Shown here: one piece after another, positions 43,160 through 55,637 of the stretch
Layout: each line of letters opens with the position of its first letter
Position numbering within the stretch: position 1 is the first letter of the stretch
Assembly: GCA_951812925.1 (NCBI GenBank)
Contig: OX638370.1
Span: 107,646,897-107,710,896, forward strand
Length of the DNA stretch: 64,000 bases
Source: Calliopum simillimum
Taxonomy: Eukaryota > Arthropoda > Insecta > Diptera > Lauxaniidae
Reading direction: 5' to 3'
Program-made: the position numbers and the translations under genes
The notes under the pieces: model-generated
What the model was told of the DNA's origin: nothing
Databases searched by the model: none
Seen by the model: only the letters and a program-made list of their open reading frames with translations

Positions 43160-45240
43160 GGTCAACATAGGCCTTAAGGTTATGCAGTTCGGATTTTAGC
43201 GATTTTTTCAAATTTCTAACGAATTTTTTTAAAGATGCAACTTTTTTTCATATGAATTCATTAACCGAAAGAGCGACAAAACAGTTGTGATAAGCAATTT
43301 AGAAATCTTTGTAATTAGCATGGTTTTCCACTATTGGTTTAATGTTTAATTTTAAAACCATAGCAAAATTACCGAAATATTGGTTTCTTATATACGATAC
43401 AATTTGAATTCAGCTGTTTTAATTCTCAAGTTCTCTTACTTCTTGTTTTAGTTAATAGTGCAAACATTCCCATAATAAAATAAAAAATAAATTTATTTTG
43501 CGTAGTACTCTATGGAAATTCATGTTAAATTGAAAAAGAAAAGTTCGCTACATTTATTGCGCTCAAAAGTATGCTACAAAAAATACTAATATTTTATAAA
43601 ATAATTGAATTCTGTTTACCAAATCAAATACTGGCAATTGATGATGCATGAAAATTATTTGCAATTTCTAAAAACTTCACGAAAATTGTTTGGGGGAAAA
43701 TGGAAAATTTAAATGAACAAAATTTTCATTTGCATAAAAACCGTATAAATATCACAACAAAAAAAAAAACCATAAAATTTCCTAGGAAAATTAACAAAAA
43801 GCGTAACACAATAGAGATCTATAGTAATAAATTGATTGCGTTGGTTATTGCTTTATTCAAAATAACCAAAACAACAACAATTTATAGTTGTTTTTATGTT
43901 GTTGTATTATTGAAAACAGCCAAAACACTTTTTGCTGCTGCTGCTGCTGCTGCTGCATTACAAATTGCAATCAGCAAACAATCAATGAAATATTGAATGT
44001 GGAATTGTTGCATTAATTTTTGCATGAATTTTAATGCCTTTTGATGCCATTTTATTGCTGTTGCTGTTCCTGCAGCGTTATCATTGCAATGGCAGGCAGC
44101 AAATGATTATAATTCAATAAATTAGCAAAATTTGTTATGCAAACTTTGTTGGCCTACGCAATTATGTACGCATTTTGAAATTCAAAAAGTTCCATACCAT
44201 CAATTCATCAATGTATAAATACAATTTATTAAACGTCAATTTGTTTGATATTTAGTTCAAGCGTATTAAATATCATGAAAACAGTTACATAAAAATAGCG
44301 GCAACAACAAATACACACATATATTGCATAAATACATACGTATTTAGATAATGACGACAACAACGACTACGACGACAACACAAAATTTTAATGATAAACA
44401 AATTAATTGTAATCTAAACCAAATATTTGACCCATTTGTGTTCGTTTGCATTAATGAGTGGAGAGATAGTCAAATGACGACGAAGCCGACAACAATGGAG
44501 ACAGCGAATAAAACCCCGGAAAAATAAATAAATAAATATTTGTTAATTAAGCAAAAGCAAAATAAATATTGCATACTTAAGGGCGCATTAGCAACGGAAT
44601 ATTGCCAAATTTAGCTGCAAATTCATCTTCATCGATATAAACAAAACAAACTACAAATAACAAGAGCCTTTATTGGAAGCATTTTTCATTGTACTTATGT
44701 ATCTTGTTGACAATTGTATCTATGTATTGTTGTAAGATAATTTCCACTTTGTCGTTGCTGTGAATTAATTGAAAAGCTTTTAATAAAATTAAAGGAAAAA
44801 ATAACAAAAAACATTTTTAGAAAGTATTCCAAACAGTTTTTCTATGCTGGTATATGGAACTTTTGAAGTGTTATTCAATTATTTTCAAACAATGCTGTAA
44901 ATGCTGTCGGTTGTTGGGAAGCGATATTATTTTTATCCCTGAGTGAATTTTAATTTAATTTAATTAACCACAAACAATTAGATTGAATTGACAGCTGGAA
45001 ATATTGTTAGGTTATGAATGAAATTTGATGAATTGATAGCTGGTTAGATTTATATAGCGAAAAACTGAAAAAACTTAAAAGAAAACACTAAAAATCACAA
45101 AATATTATTCCTTGGGCAGCTTAATGTAAAGTCTGTCTAATTGGAAAAAGAACAGTAATGATATTTCGGTCTGTATTAATTTTGTTATTAATACTCAGAA
45201 ATTCTATGACTTAAGCTTATAACTTAAAGCGTGCGGCGTT
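43160..45240. other. Spacer with a GCT microsatellite
   Basis: A (GCT)n run lies at 43934-43956. GACAAC-rich sequence near 44350-44400. No transposable element or gene is recognisable; this is one of the longest stretches without identified repeats. Confidence 0.5.
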
Positions 45241-45244
45241 ACTG

Positions 45245-45345
45245 AGAAGACTATAATAATGAAACATGGATCAAAAACAATGTAAATTAACTCCCCAAGT
45301 GATATCCATAAGACTGTGTTAGGAGATCAACACTTACGTTCACGA
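45245..45345 (+). repeat. Dispersed repeat C, copy 2
   Basis: GAGAAGACTATAATAATGAA, ACATGGATCAAAAAC and CCATAAGACTGTG match 56597-56675 (GAGAAGATCATACTAATGAA, GCATGGATCGAAAAAC, CACCAGACTGTG). Confidence 0.6.
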
Positions 45346-45479
45346 ACAAACATGCGTTCATGGACTCCGACGTAAGCGTTGGTAGCAATACTAAATGTTT
45401 TACCAATAAATTTGTATGTTTGGGAAACTGCTGCCAAAACAGTTGTTAGACTTAAACAGACTTACAGGTTCAACAAACT

Positions 45480-45890
45480 AAACATACAATCATTTTGCCA
45501 GCTATGAGTCGGACAGATTACATGAAGGGTTATACAGACTTTACAGAAAACATAAAAGCACTAATTCCCACTCTGAAACAATGGGAGAACAAAAATGTCC
45601 CCAATGGTACCACTTTAGAAGTATGTATACACTGATTATTCTAAATTGGATTGGTTGTGGAATTTTCTGCAATGCAATTAATCTCTTAGAGTCTATAAGA
45701 TTATCAGACAAGTGTTCGGTATTTTTAGAAGATATATTTGTGATAACAGAGGCGTCATTGTTAATGGCGATGAAGGATATATCACCTACTGATATATACA
45801 TTTACATTGATAGTCAAGCTGCCATTAAAACTCTGCAAAATAGAAATATAAGATCTAAGGTAGCTAATAGCGAAAACATTTTTTAAAATA
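45480..45890 (+). pseudogene. Non-LTR retrotransposon RNase H remnant
   Basis: The plus-strand frame 45581-45886 reads NWIGCGIFCNAINLLESIRL, SDKCSVFLEDIFVITEASLL and DIYIYIDSQAAIKTLQNRN, the first half of an RNase H domain. The Glu position is seen in the VITEA block and the second Asp in IDSQAA. The preceding YTDGS-type motif is out of frame (YTLIILNWIG). The end with the last Asp and the Cys/His domain is missing. The TIR element at 45902 begins just after, and the array at 47335 lies beyond it, so the rest of this copy is gone. Confidence 0.7.
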
Positions 45891-45901
45891 ATAATAACAC
45901 A

Positions 45902-47315
45902 GGCCGACAAAAAAAAAAAATTTATTTCTTCAACCTTAGTTTTGTCAGTTAATTCAAATTCACCAAGGTCATGCGATACCATGGGTATAATCTGATTGTC
46001 AGCATTGACTCTATTTTTCCAGATATATTTGCTTAAAAATGAAAAAATTGCTGCTTTAAGGCATATTGGAAGAAGTATAACACTCACAGCAAACAATGTA
46101 TTTAATATTTGTTAACGTCATCAAAAAGTCATAACCTTCTTCAATATACCGTACATTTTAACTTTTCCAATTAGATCCTTACATTCCGAGTTATCGCCCA
46201 TTTCAATTCCATGCAAACAAAACCGATATTTTTATACCCTACACCCAGGGTATACTCACTTTGTCCTTCCGTTTGTAACGCAGAGAAGGAGGCGTGGCAG
46301 ATATAGAAAAGTATATATATTCTTGATCAGCGTCACCTCCTGAGTCGATATAGCCATGTCCGTCTGTCTGGCTGGGTGGCTGGCTGGCTGTGTATGGAAA
46401 TACACTTTTTGGGAAAACTAAGCAAGATAATTCAATGAAATTTGTTGCACAGCCTTTGGCGTCAAAGTTTACTCGGGGGATTGAAAATGGGTGAAATCGG
46501 TCAACGGACACGCCTACCGCCCATACAAAAAATATATTCAAAACGCAACTTTTTGAGTTTTTTTCACGATAATACAACCATAATACACATAAATACTATG
46601 AATTATAAGCGCAAGCTCTGAACAAAAACCAGGAGAATTCGGACAAGAGGGCGTGGCACCTCCCATATAAGCAAAAACTTCAAAACGCTATACTGAAAGC
46701 GTTTTTGAGATAATCAAACTAAATTTTTCTCAAATGCTAAGAACAATAAATTCAAACTCTGAGGAAACACTTGGTGAATTTGGACAAGAGGGCGTGACAC
46801 CTCCCATATAAGCAAAACTTTGAAAATACTGCTGTGTAGGGTATTTAACGATTGGCCAGGCCAAAGGTAACACCCTTACTAGTTGCTCTTTCGAGCAAGG
46901 ATTTCTGGAGAACTTGTGTCAATGTAGACAAACAAATCACACCCTAGGTATTTAATTAGCTCAGTGAGTCTGGATTAACTCAAAAAACTAAGGCCGCACA
47001 AAAAAAAATTGTCTTTTGTATGTAGTTGAAATGCCATTACTTCAATGGTTGATTACTTGGAGAGTAAAATTCTAATCGGAAAATTTAAAAGCTAAGGTTG
47101 AATGAGGAAGGTTACGACTATTAGATTTCATTTGCAAAAAATTATTACACTGTCTATTGTAAGTGTTATACTACTTCAGATATACCTCAAAACATATCTG
47201 GAGAACTAGAGTCAATTCGATGAATCTGATATTATTTTCGTATTCAGTAAGTCATGATTACTTGAAATCTACTTCGAGACCCTTTGGCGCAAAATCAGTG
47301 TTGCCCTGTGTAATA
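45902..47315. mobile_element. Long-TIR element split by a mini-me copy
   Basis: Inverted arms of about 240 bp: ATTGACTCTATTTTTCCAGA, GAAGTATAACACTCAC and GTCATAACCTTCTTC on the left pair with the complement of 47100-47315. The ends read CACAGGCCGAC and GTTGCCCTGTG, flanked by TAATAA on both sides (45896-45901 and 47316-47321). The start and TSD resemble the 33.1-kb dimer. Without the nested mini-me it is about 760 bp. Confidence 0.75.
46231..46884 (-). mobile_element. mini-me-like element, copy 5 (minus strand)
   Basis: On the minus strand it starts AACTAGTAAGGGTGTTACC and GCCTGGCCAATCG. It carries two 140-bp units, the GGGCGGTAGGCGTGTCCG block, a CAGC/CACC run (46362-46391), the GACGGACATGGCTATATCGA core, a TA run (46311-46320) and the GTGTAGGGTATAAAAATAT end. 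All parts are present, so with copy 2 it defines the family. Confidence 0.8.
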
Positions 47316-47334
47316 ATTTTATTAATTTCCATTA

Positions 47335-48490
47335 TCACCTCAAAATATCGGTAAAAGTCCAAATGTATCGAAAAATAATAAAACACATCGATTTCTCCGG
47401 TAAAAGTTCAGAAGTACCTATCGAAAAATATAGGTAAATTCCAAAAAGTATCGAAGTTCTAAAATATCGGTAACTGGACTTTTACCAATTGAAAAATATC
47501 GATATACATCGAATAAATCGGTCAAAGTTCAAGTGTATCGAAAATATTTAAAAATATCAGTAAAAGTCCAAAAATATCAAAAAATATTGAAAAACAACTA
47601 AAATATCGAATTAAAAATCAAAAGTATCGAAAATAGTGGAAATAATTGCATCGAAAAAATCGGTAAAAGTCCAATTGTGTCGCATATTATCCAAAATGTC
47701 GGTAAAGGTATGGTATCAAAATACATCGGAAAAATTGGTAAAAGTACAAATATCGAAAAATTTCAAAAATATCGGCAAAAGTATCGTAAAGCATTTAAAG
47801 TATGAGTAAAAACTCAAAAATATCTAAAAACATCTAAAATAACGGTATAATCCCAAAAGTAATGAAATACAATATGTATATCGAAGAAAAAGTCCAAGTG
47901 TATCGAAAATCATCCAAAATATCGGTAAAAGTCCAAAAGTATCGAAAAATATTGAAAAACATCTAAAATATCGGCAACAGCCTAAAAATGTCAAAAAAAC
48001 TTTTTAAAATCGGAAAAATTCCAAAAGTATTGGAAAACAGCGAAGAAATCGTTAAAAGTCCAAATATATCGAAAAACATCCAATACCTATGCCAAAAGAA
48101 AACTCTAAAAGCTTTGAAAATATTGAAACAAATAAAATTCCAAGTGTATCGAAAAACATTCAATATATCGGAAAAGTCCACAAGTATTGAAGTACATCGA
48201 AGAAATCGGCAAAAGTCCAAGTGTATCGAAAAACATGGAAAATATCAGAATAAGTCCAAAAGTATTAAAAAATTTTGAGAAACGTTCAAAATATCAAAAC
48301 CAAAATTATCGAAAAATATTGAAAACATCTAAAATATCGGTAAAAGTCTAAAATTGTCGAAAAATATCATAAATATAAAGTCCAAAAGCTTTGGAAAACA
48401 TCGAAGAAATCGGCAAAAGTTCAAAAATATTGAAAAACGTTCAAAATATCGGTAAAAGTCCAAAAATGTCAAAAAATATTGATCATAGAT
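47335..48490. repeat. 39-bp degenerate repeat array, locus 3 (1.15 kb)
   Basis: About 29 units built of ATATCGGTAAAAGTCCAAA and GTATCGAAAAACAT-type blocks. The minus-strand frame 47963-48220 shows the same Phe/Tyr/Asp-rich 13-residue style (GLLTISSLFSNTFGIFPIL is a worn part). Units are more variable than at locus 2. Confidence 0.75.
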
Positions 48491-50060
48491 ATAAGTAGAT
48501 AATACAATACTTCAGCATGAAAATAGAGTGTGGATAATACAAATCTCAATATTCACTATCAAAAGTCCAAACATCATTAAGTTTGTATAAAATTTTAAGA
48601 TGAATATGGCATTCAATTAATGGAAAACTGTTTTTGGATCGTTATAACCGCAAACTCGTAGTTTTCCAAGTATTTTGCTTAAAAATAATAATAAGATGCG
48701 AAACTTTAAATTTGGCTTGCCATCAAATTTGGCAAAACTTACCGCTATACATAGTCCAGAACGTTTTTTTTGCATTTTAACACACTTGGCGCCAAGATTT
48801 TTGTCCTTTCAATTATTCTGTACAACTCGCCAAAGCCAAGGCAGCGCTTCAGAGTCATGTAATGCAATGGCTATTAAAATAGTTTTTCCGCCATTTTAAC
48901 GATTGTGCTGAAATGAAAAATCATTAAGAACGTGGCCAAAAAGAAATTAAAACAAATTAAAGAAGCAAAAGCGAAACAACAACAGCAACAAAAGCGATTA
49001 AATTATGCGCCCAGGATACAGGCAATGAAGTCGCGCAATCCATTAAATTAAATTACAAAAAATAATCCATTTAAGCTTCATTTGTAGTGAAAGAGCAGCA
49101 GCAAAGGACGACGTCCGCCAGAAGAGAAATTAAATTTTGTGCTAATTGAGTGTTAAATGCGATAACCCATAGCGTGACACGCAAAGTTGTTGGTCAGGCA
49201 GCAGCAGCAGCATTCGACACTTGAAGGATTTATTATGGCATCGAATGTCTAAAGAATTTCCAATTTTTTTTCTTCTCTGTTTTTCCTCAACATGTGCGAT
49301 TACTTGTAAGGGATCAGAGTTTCTTCCAACTTCATTTCGATTGGTCAAAGTTTTTATGACCAAAAGCATAAAAATTGCTGAGCCAACAGTATACAGGAAG
49401 AAGAAAAAGAAGCAGATGAAGAAATAAAGCAATACGTTTACTCCTCATAAGGCACACAATTTTCTAATTTTATGATCGCTGTTGGTTTTTAACATTAAGA
49501 TGACAAAAAAATGTTTTTTTTTTTATTTATTTTATTTCATTTGATTAACTTTTCTGGAGCCTAAAGCAAATACACAGTTGATAAAATTGTTTATATTTTT
49601 ATTATTGTAAGTACATAAGTCATAGCATATTCACATCAGTTTATCTGTATATGTAAGTACATACACTCGAAAAAAGTTCCATTGTTCTGAATGTTACCCT
49701 GTTCTCTTAAATGGAAAGATTGAAAAATTGAGTTGAAAATTTTCATTCAACTTTAAGAGGAATGTATTTAGGCCTTAAACTTTTTTAAATGTTATGTTAC
49801 TCCACCTTACAATGCTCTTCACTAAATGAAGGTTCCAATATACTTATAGTTAAGTTTCAAATCACGACTTTGAGGATATATGGAGGACATAAAGAGGACA
49901 CACTTAACTGTTTCCCTCTTTTCTGCTAAAAGCAATGCTTGATCCTATCCTTTGTCTTCAAAATAAGCTATGAATTCGTCTTGTTTGATTTTGTCTTAAA
50001 AAGTCATGACCACAAATATATCGGAAATGACTATTTTGGTTATTTTTTCTTTTTTAAATG
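48491..50060. other. Spacer without a recognised gene
   Basis: CAACAACAGCAACAAAA near 48976, a CAGCAGCAGCAG run near 49199 and a T run at 49515-49524. The 96-residue minus frame 49142-49432 begins with a Phe-rich stretch but has no family match I can name. Confidence 0.45.
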
Positions 50061-50062
50061 TA

Positions 50063-51537
50063 GGGGAAGAGTACCGGGTGTGGGCAGCATTTTGTTTTCG
50101 ACTCATAACTTTTGACCAAATATATATTATGCACACATATGAAAAGCTAACAAGAAAGTAAATTGATTTCGTCAGTTGAAAAAATTATATTAAAAAAAAT
50201 AATGAAGTGATCATTTTGGACAATAAAAAATTTTTGGTTCGGTTGTGAGCACCCTTAGAAAATCGGCTAAAAATGGAAAAATATGAAGTAAAGCGCAATC
50301 AAAGGGAGAAAACTGCAAAATTAATTTATTCTGGACACATTATTTTACACAAATTCATGATCTGAAGTACAATGAATGCAAGTAAAACAGCTGGATTGCA
50401 TGTTGGCGCACTTTAAATGAACAGGCCAATTGCATTCGTTGTTCGCGGTAACAGCTTAAAACTAATTATACAAAAGTCCAGGTCGTATTGCTCCTTACTC
50501 GATGACACTGAGTTATCTGCCGTGGCGTATTCAACCATGGATTTCTTTGCGCGCTTTGCCGCAGGTTTAGCCGTCGTTTTCTTGGCTGCCTAAAGCGCCT
50601 GCTCAACTGTCCTCATCGCTGCTTTCTGTTTCAAATTGAGCTGAACTTTCAGAGAAGTCAACACCGCGCTTTGCATTGCTTTTCGGCTGCTATTTGATAG
50701 CTTTTTCAGAGTCGCACCTTGCAACGGGCCGAACTCATCCAAAATGTTGTTCAATGACGTGGCGCGGGAAACGGAAGACGTAGATGGCTTAAATATATAT
50801 GTTGACATCTCCCTCGCACATTTCATTCTCTGCAGTAGCTTCGGTGTTTTGCTCAACGGCTTCAACAAAATCAGCGTCGCCGAAAACATCTGGATCAAAT
50901 GGCATGATACAGCATGAACAGCCAAACTTAATGAAAACACCTTAATTAGTTGCTTGGTTTTTTTTTATTTCTTTCCAGCAATTTTTGAATCAGTTCCTTC
51001 TGCAATTTTTTTAATGGACATTTTGGTTCTTTCCTTTCCACCAAAAAAGCGTAAGAATACCATTCAGATTAGTAACGTTGGCATCCACGACAATACCTCA
51101 GTAACACACAAGCTTAAAATAAAAGAAAAGGGTGCCCATACCCGAACCAATTCGGGGCCCATACTTAACTGCCACTTTGAAAAGCAATGAGCAAATTGTG
51201 TTGTGTGAACATTTGGGTTGCATTCGGCTTGAATCACAAAATATTACAAAAAAAATTTATTGCATAAATATAGAATGCACTCAGCTTTTCGATTAATTCA
51301 CTTCGATTTATCGCACTTGGAAGATTATTGAAAAAAAACTTTTGTGTTGACTTTCACTTATTCAAAAATTATTTTCTTCTCAGCACAAAGCAAATGCGTC
51401 TGTTCACTCTGGTAGGTGCACAAAAATTTCGTGCTGTCATAACACGCCCTTAACATTTATCAGAACATTTGTTTTAAGTCAAAAGTTACGGGGGAGTGCC
51501 CACACTGGAACCATGCCCGCTGACGGTACTCTTCCCC
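50063..51537. mobile_element. 1.5-kb TA-flanked pogo-like element
   Basis: The termini read GGGGAAGAGTACCG at both ends in inverted orientation, each next to TA (50061-50062 and 51538-51539). A subterminal ATAACTTTTGACCAAA is mirrored near 51475-51492 (inverse of AAGTCAAAAGTTACG). Size and TA duplication fit the Tc1/mariner/pogo superfamily. Confidence 0.75.
50560..50917 (-). pseudogene. pogo-like transposase C-terminal remnant
   Basis: From 50917 the minus strand reads CIMPFDPDVFGDADFVEAVE, then an acidic segment with CEGDVNIY, after which that frame closes. The form GIxPFxPxVFxDxDF followed by acidic residues is a familiar signature near the C-terminus of pogo/Jerky-type DDE transposases. 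Another frame then continues with SLNNILDEFGPLQGATLKKL and SSRKAMQSAVLTSLKVQLNL to a stop at about 50590, with a Lys/Ala-rich tail to 50525. The catalytic core is not found between the inverted repeats, so the element is internally deleted. Call made from one motif plus the TIR/TA context. Confidence 0.5.
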
Positions 51538-51539
51538 TA

Positions 51540-52164
51540 CTGTTTTTCGAAATCGTTTTAAAAAACGAACAGCCAGGATTTCACTTGGAATAGATTTCGA
51601 AACTATGAAGTAGCTAGAATAAGATGAAGTGAATTATTTCATAGGGTGTTTTCATGAAACTTCATTTTGATAGAGAATAGTTGTGTTTAGTTCCATTTTT
51701 ATCGGTGTATACCCGGTTTTGAAAAATAGGCCAAAACCGAAAATCGGTATCCTAAATGCAACCCTATGGTGAGTAAAATATGCATTTCTTTGCGCTCTTT
51801 CAACAAAAACGTATGCCTAAAACATACCTCTGAACTTATATATATTATAAATATGATTTTCAAACGGAAAATACGGTTTATTTTTTTCAGGATTAAACTA
51901 TTCTAAAAAAATTTCACACAAAATTTTTTTGCACAATTTTTCTGTGCATCTAGATTTCCATAATAATGTTTTCTTTTAGTTTGTTATTTTGAAAGAGAGG
52001 CTAAGGAACTTACTAGCTAGTTATTTTATTATGAAAATTGGTGGTGCAATTTCATTATGAAAAAAAAAATACACAGTTTATATGTGATATCTTTCATTAA
52101 TTGACTTTGTGATTCGTAACAACTTATTTGGGTTTTATTTAATATAGTGCTATATAAAATGCCG
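51540..52164. other. Spacer without a recognised gene
   Basis: AT-rich with no assigned repeat. An ACCGAAAATCGGT hairpin lies near 51737. Confidence 0.4.
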
Positions 52165-52170
52165 AGCCAC

Positions 52171-52475
52171 ATCAAAAATGCAATCAGAGGGCTATAGCAA
52201 ACGAAGTCAAGCTGCGCAAATGGAGATGGATTGGTCACACTCTCCGGAAACCACACATCAAAGTTTGTCGCCAGGCTCTTGAGTGGAATCCACAAGGTAG
52301 TAGAGGACGTAGTAGACCCAAAACCAACTGGAAAAGGTCGCTGGAATAGAAAGTCCAAGAAAATCCGAGAAAGTCATTGCAAGAGATCAAAGTCATCGCA
52401 AGGGATCGCGACGAATGGATGTTTCATATTGGCCCTATGCTCCTCCTAGGAGTTAAAGAAGAATACATACATTCG
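52171..52475 (+). pseudogene. RTE-type retrotransposon 3' end, copy 2
   Basis: Closely matches the 15.1-kb copy from GCTATAGCAAACG through CCTATGCTCCTCCTAGGAG and the CATACAT tail. The frame reads KLRKWRWIGHTLRKPHIKV and ALEWNPQGSRGRSRPKTNW but then has a stop (GAATAG in place of GAAAAG) and a frameshift in the ESGKSW segment. A deletion removes part of the WRDF region near the end. It is the same 5' truncation class as copy 1, beginning within a few bases of the same point. Confidence 0.85.
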
Positions 52476-52479
52476 GGTT

Positions 52480-54420
52480 TTATTTACATATTTATGTACA
52501 CATATGTACTTTTAGTTCATTCTGTTGGTTAAATATTTGGAGTACACAGGTATTGATTAAAAGTATTTCCATATTAATTCAATAATACAAACTTTTAATA
52601 TGATAATAAATCGTACTATGCATTATACTTAGACCATTAAATTTACAGTCGAAATATATCACCAATGTAACTTTAAATTATTATTTTGCTCACACAGAGT
52701 TCATTGTTTTTTTTTTTTTTTTTCTGAGTGTACAACATAAAAATATGAGGAATATATTTGTGATATTTTTATATGCCACTGTTGTCGTAGGGTTTTCTTT
52801 ATGATCGCAAATGGACATATATGATATTTTTATTGAAATTATTTCAAATCCTTGTGGTATCATAAATGTATTATACGTACTATGTGTGGGTAGCTTTGAC
52901 CACAGCTGTTTGCATTGCTGTTTTGGGTTCATATTCATAGTAGCAACTGCTGCTATTGCTGCTGCTGCTGCTGCTAATAAAGTGCAATTTTATTTTATGC
53001 AAAATTGTAACAATTTAATGTTACTTGATATGTAACCATATGGCAATACCATTTATTTACATGTATGTGTATTTTGTTAGCTGCTTTTATCATTTGACTT
53101 TTAAATTGAAAGGTTATTCCAAGGTTTATGGCATACTTCAAATATGACTTTTTCAAAGATTAATCCATAGCGATAAGATGTACTTATTTGTTTATATTTA
53201 TAAGCTCGAGACTTAAATAGATTTAAGCTTAAAATGTTTAAGAAATTCCCTATAATCCACTTAAGCGCCCCAATTCTTAAATTCTGTATCCTCTTTTCAC
53301 GCTCATTTCTCTGTCTCATACTTCCAATATATGCATTATTCTTTCCATACTAAAGTACATTAGCATTTACCGCTGTAGATAAAGTCCTTAGTATTTTCCA
53401 CAAGTTGCATAATAAAAATTTTCATTTTTTATGCCGTCAGCAAATATTTTACGTTACAAAACTTCAAGTGAACTCTAAAGGAACCTAAACAAAACACAAA
53501 AGAAAAGAGAGAAAATTACGAAAATACCAATAATTCTTTTTTAACCCTAGAAAACTGGCATTTTTTACTTTGAGCAAAACAAAATTCCTCTACTTTACAT
53601 AGAACTTGGAGGTTATATATCATTTTCTATTGCATTGTTTTAAAAATAAGCACGAATACCACAACAACAATATACTCACATACAAGCCAAAACATTTGCG
53701 ACATTTATGTATGTGACATCATGTCGTATGCGTAACTTTTAACTTTTACTACGTAGTACTCATATGTACATACATACAAAAGCAAATTCTATAGCCCAAC
53801 AAACATTTTGTATCGTAAAAATGTCGCTTGTATTCTGATGCCGATTTTGTTCTAGAGAAAATGTTCGGCTGTCTGAAAACTATGTTCGCTAGAATTGCCC
53901 AATGGTCAAAATTTTACCACAAATGTATTAAATAATTTTGGTACTTTTTGGACAGTTTTAGTACTTTTTTTGGTACAAAATGGAAAAGCTCATTTATCAT
54001 CTCTGGTACAATGCTAAATATGAAATGAAAAGAAAACAGAAAAAAAACGACATGAAGTCAGTGTGTCAGTAAGCTTTTGTCGTTCTCTTTGTGCTGTATC
54101 TTCTTTTCAGCTTAGTGTGGCTGCATATTTTGTCGTTGTTAATAATGAAAAATTTTCATTCTATTTTACCTGGCTTTATGGCAAAATATTAAAATAATTT
54201 TAACTTTGTGCAAATTTACACACAAATACCTTTCTAATGGTGTATAATTCAAAGTCGTGCTCTATTTCTAACATAGTAAAAAAGGTAGGACAAATTTGTG
54301 TCTTACATATTAATATATAGATTAACGGAATCGCAAAACATTACCCATAATGCGTTCATTCTTGACAAAAAAAAAAAAAAAAACATCTACAAAAGTTTAC
54401 GCCACAAAGATGGCAGCTGG
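52480..54420. other. Spacer with a GCT microsatellite
   Basis: A (GCT)n tract at 52948-52976, a T run at 52707-52724 and an A run at 54368-54383. Frames at 52811-53035 and 53101-53319 are unsupported. Confidence 0.45.
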
Positions 54421-54421
54421 C

Positions 54422-54932
54422 AATAATTCAGCTTTCATTTTTCAGGCGGAGATCCACGCTTTATAATTGTACGCCAGAAAATGTCTAAGAAGGGGCACTT
54501 ACGGCACAGACATATATGTCGTTTATTCGGACAGTCAAGCGACTCTAAGATCATTAATGAATTTTACAATGCACTCAAAGCTTGTCTCGAAGTGTTTGGA
54601 AAATCTTCAAGTCCTATCCAGGAGTAATGATGTTACTTTAGTCAGGAAAACAGGGCACGAGGAGCATGAAGGCAATAAAAGGGCAGATTGCTTGGCCAAG
54701 AGAGGAGCACTCAATACATTCATAGGCCTAGAACTCTTCTGCGGAGTGAACAACAGCTTTGAAAATGAATTGATTCGAGAACAGGAAGACAAAAGCCTGA
54801 CTGACCCCTAGAGAACCCAAAAAGGAATACCGCAAGCAAAAAGGTTGATCATCTTAAAACGTGTTAAGGTAGAAGCTGTTTTAAATCTCAACAGAAAAGA
54901 TGTAAAAACATACAGTTAATGACAGGTCACTG
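54422..54932 (+). pseudogene. I-type retrotransposon RNase H domain, part before the insertion
   Basis: The frame reads FIFQAEIHAL (catalytic Glu), a stop at 54464, then LYARKCL, IYVVYSDSQATLRSLMNF (Asp), TLVRKTGHEEHEGNKRADCL (His and Asp) and AKRGA, the complete core of RNase H, which degrades element RNA after reverse transcription. A stop at 54809 is followed in frame by KRLIILKRVKVEAVLNLNRK. A small frameshift then leads into LMTGHC, where a 705-bp element interrupts. Upstream RT is absent. All catalytic positions visible are preserved, so decay is recent or slow. Confidence 0.85.
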
Positions 54933-55637
54933 CCCAAGAGGAAAAATTTCTAGCGCTTCTGATCCAAGCACTTCAAAAGTGCTTGTCTCCATAAAAATTT
55001 AGAAGCACTATCACAATGATTTTTTATAAGGCTGCAACGTGAGTTCGAACCCAGCCCGGATGATCTTTTTTTTTCCTTTTTTTATTTGTTTTTGCTTTAT
55101 TTTTTTTTTTTTTTTTTTATTAAAATATTTTTTATTTAACCTTTTTTATTTCACTTTTCTATTTTCCTTTCTCTTTTTTATTTACTTTTGCTTACTGGAA
55201 TTGAAACTGATTGCACAATGATTCTATGTGATGCTGCAGGAGCATTTGTATGTCAAATTCTGTTTGGACAACATTTGCTTAATATACAAATTTAATAACT
55301 GTTCATATCATCAGGCATTGGTGTAGCGGTCTAAAGGGTTGGTAAATGTAAGAAAAAATATCTAGCACGCGGACGGTCGTGGATCAAATCCTGGCGCGGC
55401 CAGTTTTTTTTTTTTTTTTTCTTTTTTTTTAATTTTATTGAAAAAACGCTTACCGCAGCATTACGAACAAGCGCTTTAAAAACTCTTTTTTGGTAAGGCT
55501 GCGGTAAGCTTTTGCTCGCTAACATCCTATGACATGCAATGTTAAAAAGAAAGTATTGTTCTTACGGAGCGGAAGCGCTTATTGGTGAAAAGGATGCACT
55601 TCAGAAGGGTTTTTGAAGCACTTCTTTTCCCCTTGGG
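54933..55637. mobile_element. 705-bp TIR element with tRNA-like segments
   Basis: The termini read CCCAAGAGGAAAA and TTTTCCCCTTGGG and are flanked by TG on both sides (54931-54932 and 55638-55639). Subterminal AAGCACTTC motifs occur in both orientations. Inside are two B-box-like stretches followed by T runs: GTGAGTTCGAACCCAG (55040) and GTCGTGGATCAAATCC (55376), the latter with an A-box-like GTGTAGCGGTCTAAAGG at 55321. No protein is encoded; frames are homopolymer-driven. Confidence 0.8.

Noticed and set aside
49142..49432. 96-residue frame starting with a hydrophobic stretch (possible secreted peptide)
   Set aside because: The hydrophobic part comes from a Phe-rich homopolymer and I see no processing sites or relatives.
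55039..55221. Phe-rich frame as a membrane protein
   Set aside because: Translation of T runs inside the 705-bp mobile element.
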